This document shows, piece after piece, positions 21,241-26,961 of a DNA stretch of 27,006 nt. How positions within the stretch are numbered: the stretch's first letter is position 1; each line of letters opens with the position of its first letter. Position numbers and translations under genes: made by a program. Source of the DNA: CAYIBD01 sp964361655. Lineage in GTDB: Bacteria > Patescibacteriota > Minisyncoccia > Sungbacterales > SURF-37. The stretch is from contig CAYIBD010000005.1 of NCBI GenBank assembly GCA_964361655.1, forward strand, positions 1 through 27,006, read 5' to 3'. The notes beneath the pieces were generated by a model. That model did not search any database. It was given only the letters and a program-made list of their open reading frames with translations, and was not told the origin of the DNA.

Positions 21241-23517
21241 CCCGTGGGGCCATGGCTCAACCATCAACAAGCCCTTTGTTCCCTTTGCGGCATTTGCGGC
21301 CTTTGCGGCTCGCAGATCTGCCCACAGCTCTTCCGTGATGAACGGCATAAAGGGATGGAGGAGCTTCAAGAGTGTGGAGTGAATTTCGACGAGGAGCGAG
21401 CGCGCCGCCAGCCGATCTTTGAGAACGCCACTGGCGAGCCGGGGTTTGGCTGACTCGATGATCTTGTCGGCGAAGGTGTGCCAGACATAGTGGTAGAGGG
21501 CCTCGGCCGCGTGGTGGAACCGGAAGTGCTCAATATCTGTCGTGACCAGTTTTACCAATGCCGCGAGCTCGGCAAGCCGCAGTTTATCTTCCCGCGAGTG
21601 CGCAATGTTAATCCCCGAGCGAAGTCGAGGGGCTACCTTAAGCGTAATGAACCGCTGAATATTCCAGAGCTTATTGACGAAGTTGCGGTAGCCGCGGATT
21701 TTCTCTTCGGAGATGATGATATCGTTTCCGGCGGTGTTGCCAATAACCAGGGCCATGCGTACCGCATCCGTTCCGTAAAGCTCGGCCACGCCCAGGGGGT
21801 CAATGACGTTCCCTTTTGATTTTGACATTTTCTGGCGGTCTTTGTCGCGGACAAGACCATGCAAATACACCGTGCGGAACGGCACCTTCCCGGTGGCGTA
21901 AAGCCCGAGCATGATCATCCTCGCCACCCAAAAGAATAAAATATCGTAACCTGTTTCCATCACATCGGTCGGGTAGAAGGTGTCGAAATCGGTTTTTAGC
22001 TTTTGGTTTTTAGTTTTAGTTTGCTGGTTGCTGGTTGCTGGTGGCTGGTTGCTACGCGACGCCATAAGCGTCGCGTATGGCCACTGTCCGGATGAAAACC
22101 ATGTATCGAGCACGTCCAGGTCCTGGATCCAGCCGCTACCTTTCGGTGCCGTGCGGCCAACGTACAGCTCATCGCCACGGAACCACGCCGGAGTCCGGAT
22201 GCCCCACACGATTTGCCGCGAGATGTTCCAGTCGCGGAGGTTAGCCATCCAGTGGAAGAACACCTTCTCGTAGCGCTTCGGAATGATCCGAATCTTCCCG
22301 GACTTCACCGCCTCCACCGCCATGTCGCGAAGCGACCTCCGGTGGGACAATTTTGTCCGATCGTGAGAATTTGTCCCCGGCTTCGGCGGTTCGGTCATCT
22401 TGAGAAACCACTGCGGCATCACCAGTGGTTCGACAAGCTCACCACACTTGTAGCAGACTGCGACATTATGCGTGTATCCTGGCTCGACTTTCACGAGCAG
22501 CCCGCGTTTCTCCATATCCTCGGCCACCTTTTTCCGCGCTTCCATGACTTTCAGCCCGGCATAGGGCCCGGTTTTCTCGTTCAAGCGGCCGTCCTTGCCA
22601 ATCACCGAGCGCACCTCGAGGTTGTGCCGCCTGCCGATTTCAAAGTCCGCCGGATCATGGGCCGGAGTTACTTTGATAACGCCTGTCCCAAATTTCGGGT
22701 CAACCGCCGCATCAGTAATGACCTTGATTTTCGCCGGGCCGATCAGGGTTTCGATCTCGATATCCTTGCCAATGTATTGTCGGTAGCGCTTGTCTCTGGG
22801 GTGCACGGCCACGGCCGTATCCCCGAACTTGGTCTCGGGCCGGACCGTAGCCAGAGTCAAAGGCCCGTACGTTATATAGTAGAGCGGGTCTTGGCGCTCC
22901 TCGTATTTGATCTCGAGGTCCGAGAGCGTGGTCTGGTGCTTGACGCACCAATTGACGATCCGCTCGCCGCGATAGAGTAGGCCGTCTTGGTAGAGCTTCA
23001 CGAACGTATCAGTGACTATTTTGACAATGTCCGGATCAAGCGTGAATTTATTACGCGACCAATCGCAGGAAGCGCCGAGCTTGCGGAGCTGGCCTTCCAT
23101 GATTTTTTTGTTCTCAAGCGTAAAGGCGAGCATCTCGTTATAGAGCTGGTCGCGCGGCACATCGGCCCGGCTGCGGCCCTCTTTTTCGAGCTTTTTATCA
23201 AACACCACCTGGGTTTCAAACCCGGCATGATCCGCGCCCGGAAGCCAAAGTGCCTTTCGGCCGCGCATCCTCCAGAAGCGAATCATGATATCCTGCAAGG
23301 TTACGAACACTGCATGTCCGATGTGGAGCGCGCCATTGGCATTGGGCGGGGGCATGATGATGGTGAAGGGTTTACTTGCCGAGGGGCCCTTCGCTTCGCT
23401 CAGGGCGGATCGCCTTGGTAGGCGATCCGGATTAAAAAACCCCGATCGCTCCCAGGCACGGTAGATGCGACCTTCGACAGTTTTCGGATCGTAGGCCTTG
23501 GCGAATACGCGGGACAT
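21238..23517 (-). CDS. valS: Valyl-tRNA synthetase
   Basis: It charges tRNA-Val. The 759-aa class I synthetase has PPPNANGALHIGHA (HIGH motif, about residue 60-68), the editing domain (ATVRPETKFGDTAVAVHP), DTWFSSGQWPYATLM, TDVMETGYDILFFWVARM, and KMSKSKGN (about 560). It lacks the C-terminal coiled coil of E. coli ValS, hence the short length. Two repeat-derived insertions are in frame: LPRRSALSEAKGPSASK near residue 35-50, and SNQPPATSNQQTKTKNQKLK after ATLMASR. The stop codon is inside an intergenic repeat. Confidence 0.95.
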   Translation of the reverse strand: MSRVFAKAYDPKTVEGRIYRAWERSGFFNPDRLPRRSALSEAKGPSASKPFTIIMPPPNANGALHIGHAVFVTLQDIMIRFWRMRGRKALWLPGADHAGFETQVVFDKKLEKEGRSRADVPRDQLYNEMLAFTLENKKIMEGQLRKLGASCDWSRNKFTLDPDIVKIVTDTFVKLYQDGLLYRGERIVNWCVKHQTTLSDLEIKYEERQDPLYYITYGPLTLATVRPETKFGDTAVAVHPRDKRYRQYIGKDIEIETLIGPAKIKVITDAAVDPKFGTGVIKVTPAHDPADFEIGRRHNLEVRSVIGKDGRLNEKTGPYAGLKVMEARKKVAEDMEKRGLLVKVEPGYTHNVAVCYKCGELVEPLVMPQWFLKMTEPPKPGTNSHDRTKLSHRRSLRDMAVEAVKSGKIRIIPKRYEKVFFHWMANLRDWNISRQIVWGIRTPAWFRGDELYVGRTAPKGSGWIQDLDVLDTWFSSGQWPYATLMASRSNQPPATSNQQTKTKNQKLKTDFDTFYPTDVMETGYDILFFWVARMIMLGLYATGKVPFRTVYLHGLVRDKDRQKMSKSKGNVIDPLGVAELYGTDAVRMALVIGNTAGNDIIISEEKIRGYRNFVNKLWNIQRFITLKVAPRLRSGINIAHSREDKLRLAELAALVKLVTTDIEHFRFHHAAEALYHYVWHTFADKIIESAKPRLASGVLKDRLAARSLLVEIHSTLLKLLHPFMPFITEELWADLRAAKAANAAKGTKGLLMVEPWPHG
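21992..22060. repeat. CTGGTTGCTGG and TTTTTAG repeats inserted in valS
   Basis: A TTTTAGCTTTTGGTTTTTAG tract is followed by CTGGTTGCTGGTTGCTGGTG. The second half matches the repeat within recG (8293-8323). Together they add about 24 residues just before DFDTFYPTDVMETG. Confidence 0.8.
23385..23430. repeat. CTTCGCTTCGCTCAGGGCGG repeat in the valS N-terminal region
   Basis: This GC-rich repeat, with an inverted pair GGATCGCC/GGCGATCC (23406-23429), encodes an Arg/Ser/Ala/Lys-rich stretch between the first helix and the HIGH-motif strand. Confidence 0.6.
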
Positions 23518-23530
23518 TGTGGATAACCTA

Positions 23531-23559
23531 TTGACTCACTTACTGGATTCGGGTATGCT
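23531..23559 (+). promoter_or_regulatory. Promoter of the small-ORF island
   Basis: TTGACT (23531-23536), a 17-bp spacer and TATGCT (23554-23559), one of the best promoters in the window. The predicted start falls on the GTG at 23566. Confidence 0.7.
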
Positions 23560-23565
23560 CCGATT

Positions 23566-23745
23566 GTGCCACAAAAACGGCGCGATTCCTACACTATGTC
23601 GCCCTGTCAGATTTCTTCAACCTTCACGATCCTGACCATGGCCGGAGGCCTGGGACTTTTGGTCCTGGGGCTTAGCATTGTCGCGAACCTCCTTATTACC
23701 AAGGATGGTGGAGCGTTGAAGCTGGTTAGGATGCGTACGACATAA
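23566..23745 (+). CDS. Small single-TM protein, 59 aa
   Basis: Unrecognised and too short for most gene callers. GTG 23566 is 6 nt after the -10 box, so the mRNA would be leaderless; an in-frame ATG at 23596 is an alternative (49 aa). The product has a basic N terminus (MPQKRRDSYTM) and one clear TM helix (LTMAGGLGLLVLGLSIVANLLI). The tail is short and basic (TKDGGALKLVRMRTT). It is the first gene of a plus-strand cluster of small ORFs between valS and tsaD. A strong stem-loop (23776-23806) follows. Confidence 0.6.
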   Translation: MPQKRRDSYTMSPCQISSTFTILTMAGGLGLLVLGLSIVANLLITKDGGALKLVRMRTT

Positions 23746-23775
23746 GAAATTGAGGAATACAGCATCTGGATCGCC

Positions 23776-23806
23776 TTCAGCCCTCCACCGCACGGTGAGG
23801 GCTGAA
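23776..23806 (+). other. Stable stem-loop between small ORFs
   Basis: TTCAGCCCT-c-CACCG, loop CA, CGGTG-AGGGCTGAA: 14 pairs with one bulge and no U-run. It may protect or separate mRNA segments, or reduce read-through. Confidence 0.6.
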
Positions 23807-23823
23807 TTCATGCGTGGGCTCTG

Positions 23824-23994
23824 ATGCCGCGGCGGGAAATACCCAAGTATCGCCGGGGGCAACTCCACAAGAGGCCGGGTTCAATCCCCGGGGAGCCCAA
23901 ACCAGCTCTTTTCAACCTCGAAGCCGAGCCGATCCTCACCGCCGAGGAAGTTGAGCGCCGCCTGTATGGCCAAAGACCGAGCGCAACTGACTAA
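23824..23994 (+). CDS. Small basic protein, 56 aa
   Basis: Unrecognised. The frame starts MPRREIPKYRRGQLHKRPGS and ends in an acidic helix LTAEEVERRLYGQRPSATD, a composition that looks coded rather than random. The Arg/Lys-rich N-terminal half suggests nucleic-acid or membrane binding. No clear SD precedes ATG 23824. The next gene starts 21 nt after the stop with a good SD. The same DNA can be drawn with a tRNA-like acceptor and T arm, but the ORF is the better explanation. Confidence 0.5.
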   Translation: MPRREIPKYRRGQLHKRPGSIPGEPKPALFNLEAEPILTAEEVERRLYGQRPSATD

Positions 23995-24015
23995 CCCACA
24001 TGAGGGGAGAGGACC

Positions 24016-24210
24016 ATGAACGATGGTACAGACCTGGCCCAAATTTACCAGAAATACGTCGTCGAGGCAGATTCGTTGCGGCGAAGGATCACTGGCAGGC
24101 CTGCTGATCCGGCAAACCGGCAACGTATCGCACGTCTCAACGACCTCAAGACGCGGCTGATCCCGCGCACCCAGGCACGGCTGGCGGCGGCCGATCGACA
24201 AAGCGACTAA
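24016..24210 (+). CDS. Small helical protein, 64 aa
   Basis: Unrecognised. A strong SD (GAGGGGAGAGG, about 24002-24012) precedes ATG. It is all-helical and charged (LAQIYQKYVVEADSLRRRIT, then RQRIARLNDLKTRLIPRTQARL), possibly a short coiled-coil hairpin. It is third in the 23531 transcript and is followed by an intrinsic terminator at 24239-24269. Confidence 0.7.
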   Translation: MNDGTDLAQIYQKYVVEADSLRRRITGRPADPANRQRIARLNDLKTRLIPRTQARLAAADRQSD

Positions 24211-24238
24211 TTCGGGTAGCGCTGCAGCCAATCCGAAA

Positions 24239-24269
24239 CCCATGGAAGAAATCCATGGGCTTTCTTTTT
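24239..24269 (+). terminator. Terminator of the first small-ORF unit
   Basis: CCCATGGA (24239-24246), loop AGAAA, TCCATGGG (24252-24259), then CTTTCTTTTT. Confidence 0.8.
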
Positions 24270-24282
24270 GTGGAAAACCCAC

Positions 24283-24312
24283 TTGACCGCCTTGGCCACC
24301 GCCTGCTACCGT
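24283..24312 (+). promoter_or_regulatory. Promoter of the attenuated small-ORF unit
   Basis: TTGACC (24283-24288), an 18-bp spacer and TACCGT (24307-24312). An ATG 11 nt downstream (24324) opens the leader peptide. Confidence 0.55.
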
Positions 24313-24323
24313 GAATGGCGAAC

Positions 24324-24392
24324 ATGCATCCGATTGGATTCGCGTATTTTTGGGGCTTTTTCTTCCGACCGCGGTCGGCTGACGGCGCGTGA
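24324..24392 (+). CDS. Putative aromatic-rich leader peptide, 22 aa
   Basis: The ATG sits where near-leaderless genes of this window start (11 nt after the -10 box). The peptide carries five Phe, one Tyr and one Trp among 22 residues, clustered as YFWGFFF at codons 8-14, immediately before hairpin segment 1. It recalls the pheA and trp leader peptides. A GCG-TGA end lies 12 nt after segment 2. An in-frame ATG at 24315 is too close to the -10 box. The role is inference from layout. Confidence 0.45.
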   Translation: MHPIGFAYFWGFFFRPRSADGA

Positions 24393-24455
24393 TTTGATCT
24401 AGAGTTTACCAGGTGCCGTGAGCCGACCGGAACCATCCGGTCGGATTTGTTTTTT
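24365..24455 (+). promoter_or_regulatory. Candidate transcription attenuator (segments 1-4)
   Basis: Segment 1 CCGACCG (24365-24371), segment 2 CGGTCGG (24372-24378), segment 3 CCGACCGG (24423-24430) and segment 4 CCGGTCGG (24437-24444), followed by ATTTG and T6 (24450-24455). 3:4 is an intrinsic terminator. 2:3 pairs over 7 bp and would block it. 1:2 is a shorter competing hairpin. The terminator precedes ORFs 24497-24842. Confidence 0.55.
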
Positions 24456-24496
24456 GGAGTTCCTTCTATCTGTCTATTCTAGACAGGGGGATATGT

Positions 24497-24664
24497 ATGG
24501 GAATGAGACGAATTTGGCGGAATGCAACGCCAGAAAAGCTCGCTGCCTACGAACGCGAGCTCCCCAGAATCAAGGACCCCGGTCGCTTTACGGTAGTACT
24601 CCGGCGCAAACGGGCCATTGAGGCCTGCCTAAAACACATGGAGGGAGCGAATGGTAAGCGATGA
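24497..24664 (+). CDS. Small basic protein, 55 aa
   Basis: Unrecognised. A G-rich SD (AGGGGGAT, about 24485-24492) precedes ATG 24497; ATG 24503 is an alternative. The sequence starts MGMRRIWRNATPEKLAAYE and ends with helices rich in Arg/Lys (FTVVLRRKRAIEACLKHM). It overlaps the next gene by 14 nt, and the next SD lies within it, so the two are translationally coupled. It is downstream of the candidate attenuator. Confidence 0.6.
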   Translation: MGMRRIWRNATPEKLAAYERELPRIKDPGRFTVVLRRKRAIEACLKHMEGANGKR

Positions 24665-24842
24665 GGAACGGAGGCGACAGCGGTTGGTCGATGCGATCAC
24701 GGAGGCGCGGAGCGACGACCCCCAAAAGCGACGGCAGGGGCTCGTCAAAGTTGGTCAGGTTCTTGCAGAGGCAAGGGATCCTGAAGAATTCGGCAGACAT
24801 TGCAAATTCCTGACCGGCCAGACCCCGCCCGTAATGCCTTAG
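24651..24842 (+). CDS. Small helical protein, 63 aa
   Basis: Unrecognised. The SD GGAGGGAG (about 24640-24647) lies in the upstream ORF. The protein is charged and helical (DEERRRQRLVDAITEARSDD, then KRRQGLVKVGQVLAEARDPEEF), with a Pro-rich tail. It is the last gene of the attenuated unit, and a strong terminator starts 20 nt after the stop. Confidence 0.7.
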   Translation: MVSDEERRRQRLVDAITEARSDDPQKRRQGLVKVGQVLAEARDPEEFGRHCKFLTGQTPPVMP

Positions 24843-24861
24843 GCCAGCCGCAGGTTCGCCT

Positions 24862-24892
24862 CGGCCTGGAGAGCCCTCCAGGCCGTTTTTTT
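24862..24892 (+). terminator. Strong terminator of the small-ORF island
   Basis: A perfect 10-bp stem CGGCCTGGAG / CTCCAGGCCG around AGCC, followed by T7. Confidence 0.88.
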
Positions 24893-24893
24893 C

Positions 24894-24946
24894 ATTGTCG
24901 GCCCGCGAGGACAAGTCGAAGCGCAGTCCGAGCGGCTGCCGACAAT
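24894..24946. repeat. Structured hairpin family, copy B
   Basis: P1 ATTGTCGG/CCGACAAT, P2 CCGC/GCGG, tandem GA opposite GA, P3 GGAC/GTCC and a 13-nt loop AAGTCGAAGCGCA. It directly follows an SD-gene terminator, exactly as copy A does, and faces the end of a minus-strand housekeeping gene (tsaD; recG for copy A). Confidence 0.7.
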
Positions 24947-24949
24947 AGA

Positions 24950-25098
24950 ACCCCGCACTAATTTTGCAAAGGACTTCTGCAGCTGATCCCCTCTACGATC
25001 CAGCCTGTCATTCTGTTGCGGAGCGCGTGGCCGAATAGGCCATCCCCCGGCGGGCGCAGCGCTCCGCGTCGGCATAACAGGCAAAATTAGTGCGGGGT
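24950..25098. repeat. 18-bp inverted repeat enclosing a 113-nt folded segment at the tsaD 3' end
   Basis: ACCCCGCACTAATTTTGC (24950-24967) is the exact inverse of 25081-25098, which contains the tsaD stop codon. The enclosed DNA folds again: CCTGT/ACAGG, GCGGAGCGC (25018-25026)/GCGCTCCGC (25059-25067), and GGCC-GAATA-GGCC. It replaces the simple terminator found at the matching place after recG. No gene is seen in it. Confidence 0.75.
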
Positions 25099-26448
25099 CT
25101 TTGTATCCAATCGAAGATTTGCATCCGCAACAAGATTTCTCCACAACTGTTTTTTGCCCCGATTGAACCAGCCGGCAAGCGCAATCATGAGGGCGTTGTC
25201 GCCGGTAAGTCGGACGTCAGGTATCAGATATCGGATGTAAGAACGTTGGCGGGCCAGTGCCTCCCCGAGCTCGGCTCGGAGCTTTTTATTGGCCGCCACC
25301 CCGCCGCCGATCATAACGGTCTTAACGCGATACTGCTTCGCGGCGCGCACGGTCTTGGCTACCAGCACGTCGGTCACGGCCTGTTCGAAACTTGCAGCCA
25401 CGTCAGCCTGCCTAACACGGCCCTGCTGTTGACTGCGAGTTGTACTTCCCACGCGATCGCGTAGATAGTACAACACTGCGGTCTTGAGTCCGGAAAAGCT
25501 GAAGTTGAAATCCTTTGAGTGCAGCATCGGTCGCGGGAAATTGATGGCTTGCGGGTTGCCGCGTTCGGCCAGGCGCGAAATTGGCGGACCGCCGGGAAAT
25601 CCAAGCCCAAGCATCTTGGCCACCTTGTCAAAGGCCTCGCCCGCCGCATCATCGAGCGTTTCCCCTAAAATCTGGAATTTACCATGCGCTTTCATAAGTA
25701 CCAATTCGGTATGACCTCCACTGACCAATAGCGCAAGTGCGGGGAAACGCAAATCCGAAACCCTAAATTCTAAATTCGGAGCAAACCCCAAATTCGAAAT
25801 TCCAAACCAGAAACGCCGAGGGTTTTGGGTATTGGAATTTTTGATTTGTTTCGGATTTCGAGTTTCCCCGGCCTCGCCCGAGCTCGGCCGAGGGCGGGCG
25901 GATTTAGGGTTTCTTTGCGCGGGCTGGAGTAATGCTGAGTAAAAATGGCCAGCCATGTGATTCACTGCGATAATGGGTCTTTGCCATACATAACTAAGAG
26001 CCCGCGCAAAATTGACCCCGACCCAAAGTGCGGGGGCCAAGCCCGGCCCCACGGTCACAGCAATGGCATCAATCTTGAGCGGCTTCAGTTGCAGCATCAT
26101 TGGAATCATTCGCGCGAATAAGTCCGGCTCCCGCTCCAGAATCTCCTCCACCCTTGTCATCCTGAGCGATAGCGAAGGATCCCTTAGATCCTTCGGTCGC
26201 TTCGCTTCCTCAGGATGAGGGATAAGCTTCGCCTCCAGGAGCGCCGTAAGCAAAACCGGCACCAAGTTTTTCTGGTGTTCTCTCTTGGCCAAATGTGGCA
26301 CCACTCCGCCATACTTAGCATGCAACTTCACCTGCGAGGCCACGACGTTCGACAACGCCCGAACCCGCAGCCGGGCGCGCTGGCCGGAGGCGTCAATGAC
26401 CGCGATGGCCGTCTCGTCGCAGCTAGTTTCAATGCCGAGGATGCGCAT
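25087..26448 (-). CDS. tsaD: tRNA threonylcarbamoyladenosine biosynthesis protein TsaD
   Basis: TsaD transfers the threonylcarbamoyl group to A37 of ANN-decoding tRNAs, with TsaB and TsaE as partners. The protein starts MRILGIETSCDETA, has HAKYGGVVPHLAKREH, the metal-binding HMAGH (about 162-166), LLVSGGHTELVL, GEAFDKVAKMLGLGFPGG, and GDNALMIALAG. At 453 aa it is about 110 longer than usual. The excess is two in-frame repeat insertions: one after EAKLIPHPEE (nt 26158-26217) and one of about 55 aa between HFYSALLQPA and ALALLVSGGH (nt 25742-25915). Start is near-leaderless. Confidence 0.95.
   Translation of the reverse strand: MRILGIETSCDETAIAVIDASGQRARLRVRALSNVVASQVKLHAKYGGVVPHLAKREHQKNLVPVLLTALLEAKLIPHPEEAKRPKDLRDPSLSLRMTRVEEILEREPDLFARMIPMMLQLKPLKIDAIAVTVGPGLAPALWVGVNFARALSYVWQRPIIAVNHMAGHFYSALLQPAQRNPKSARPRPSSGEAGETRNPKQIKNSNTQNPRRFWFGISNLGFAPNLEFRVSDLRFPALALLVSGGHTELVLMKAHGKFQILGETLDDAAGEAFDKVAKMLGLGFPGGPPISRLAERGNPQAINFPRPMLHSKDFNFSFSGLKTAVLYYLRDRVGSTTRSQQQGRVRQADVAASFEQAVTDVLVAKTVRAAKQYRVKTVMIGGGVAANKKLRAELGEALARQRSYIRYLIPDVRLTGDNALMIALAGWFNRGKKQLWRNLVADANLRLDTKTPH
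25742..25915. repeat. 'AAATTCGAAATTCC' repeat inserted in tsaD
   Basis: About 170 nt of AATCCGAAACCCTAAATTC, AAATTCGAAATTCC and their inverses encode about 55 residues between two conserved TsaD motifs. Relatives of the repeat lie upstream of gpmI. Confidence 0.8.
26158..26217. repeat. CATCCTGAG...CTCAGGATG palindrome inserted in tsaD
   Basis: An inverted repeat of about 25 bp per arm around CCTTA (CATCCTGAG at 26158-26166, CTCAGGATG at 26209-26217). The encoded stretch (HPEEAKRPKDLRDPSLSLRM) is the familiar translation of a widespread bacterial intergenic repeat. Confidence 0.85.
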
Positions 26449-26457
26449 AACTCGGCC

Positions 26458-26486
26458 ATCGTATCGGTTTCATTGAGATTTTTCAA
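26458..26486 (-). promoter_or_regulatory. tsaD promoter (near-leaderless)
   Basis: On minus TTGAAA (26486-26481), a 17-bp spacer and TACGAT (26463-26458). ATG follows after 9 nt, with no SD. Confidence 0.65.
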
Positions 26487-26501
26487 TGCCTCTGTTACAC
26501 T
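26473..26501 (+). promoter_or_regulatory. tRNA-Glu promoter
   Basis: TTGAGA (26473-26478), a 17-bp spacer and TACACT (26496-26501), overlapping the tsaD promoter by 14 bp on the opposite strand. It likely drives tRNA-Glu, the PCD gene and tRNA-Val as one transcript. Confidence 0.65.
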
Positions 26502-26553
26502 ACTTCCGACCGCATAAGTTAAAACTTTAAACTAGGAACTAACAACTGACCAA

Positions 26554-26626
26554 GGCCCCATCGTCTAGAGGCCCAGGACACGAGCTTTTCAAGCTCGGTA
26601 CATGGGTTCGAATCCCATTGGGGCCG
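26554..26626 (+). tRNA. tRNA-Glu(UUC)
   Basis: Acceptor GGCCCCA/TGGGGCC, anticodon stem CGAGC/GCTCG around loop TTTTCAA (anticodon UUC, codon GAA), T arm ATGGG-TTCGAAT-CCCAT, discriminator G, no CCA encoded. The next gene's ATG begins 2 nt after its 3' end. Confidence 0.94.
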
Positions 26627-26628
26627 CT

Positions 26629-26961
26629 ATGCAACTCACCGACAAAAAATGTGTGCCGTGCGAGGGTGGGGTGATGCCGCTCACGCACGACGAAATCCAG
26701 CCCTATCTTGCCGAGGCGTCGGGCTGGGAAGTCATCGAGAGCGGAAAGAAAATTTTAAAAGGATTCCTGTTCAAAGATTTCCGCGAGGCCATGGCCTTTG
26801 TGAATCGCGTGGCCGAACTTGCCGAGGCCGAAGGCCACCATCCGGATATCCTCGCCCACGGCTGGAATAAGGTGCGGGTCGAGCTCTCGACGCACGCCGC
26901 CGGCGGCCTCACCGAAAACGACTTCATCCTCGCCGCAAAAATCAACCAATGGGGCGGTTAG
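26629..26961 (+). CDS. phhB: 4a-hydroxytetrahydrobiopterin dehydratase (PCD/DCoH family)
   Basis: Pterin-4a-carbinolamine dehydratase family; 110 aa. In other organisms it regenerates tetrahydrobiopterin after aromatic amino-acid hydroxylation, but many bacteria keep it without a hydroxylase. The signature is visible: GWEVIESGKKILKGFLFKDFREAMAFVNRVAELAE, AEGHHPDILAHGWNKVRVELSTHAAGGLTENDF. The N-terminal CVPCEGG is common in bacterial members. ATG 26629 is chosen because the in-frame ATG at 26602 lies inside tRNA-Glu. The last 11 nt, including the TAG stop, overlap tRNA-Val. Confidence 0.92.
   Translation: MQLTDKKCVPCEGGVMPLTHDEIQPYLAEASGWEVIESGKKILKGFLFKDFREAMAFVNRVAELAEAEGHHPDILAHGWNKVRVELSTHAAGGLTENDFILAAKINQWGG

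Noticed and set aside
23816..23899. tRNA-like fold: 7-bp acceptor (GGGCTCT/GGAGCCC) and a good T arm (CCGGG-TTCAATC-CCCGG)
   Set aside because: No D arm or anticodon arm can be drawn, U8 is missing, and the DNA is better explained as part of a 56-codon ORF. I also compared it with tmRNA ends, but it is far too short and has no tag frame.
26602..26628. Upstream ATG for the PCD gene (119-aa form)
   Set aside because: The extra codons are the T arm and acceptor of tRNA-Glu.
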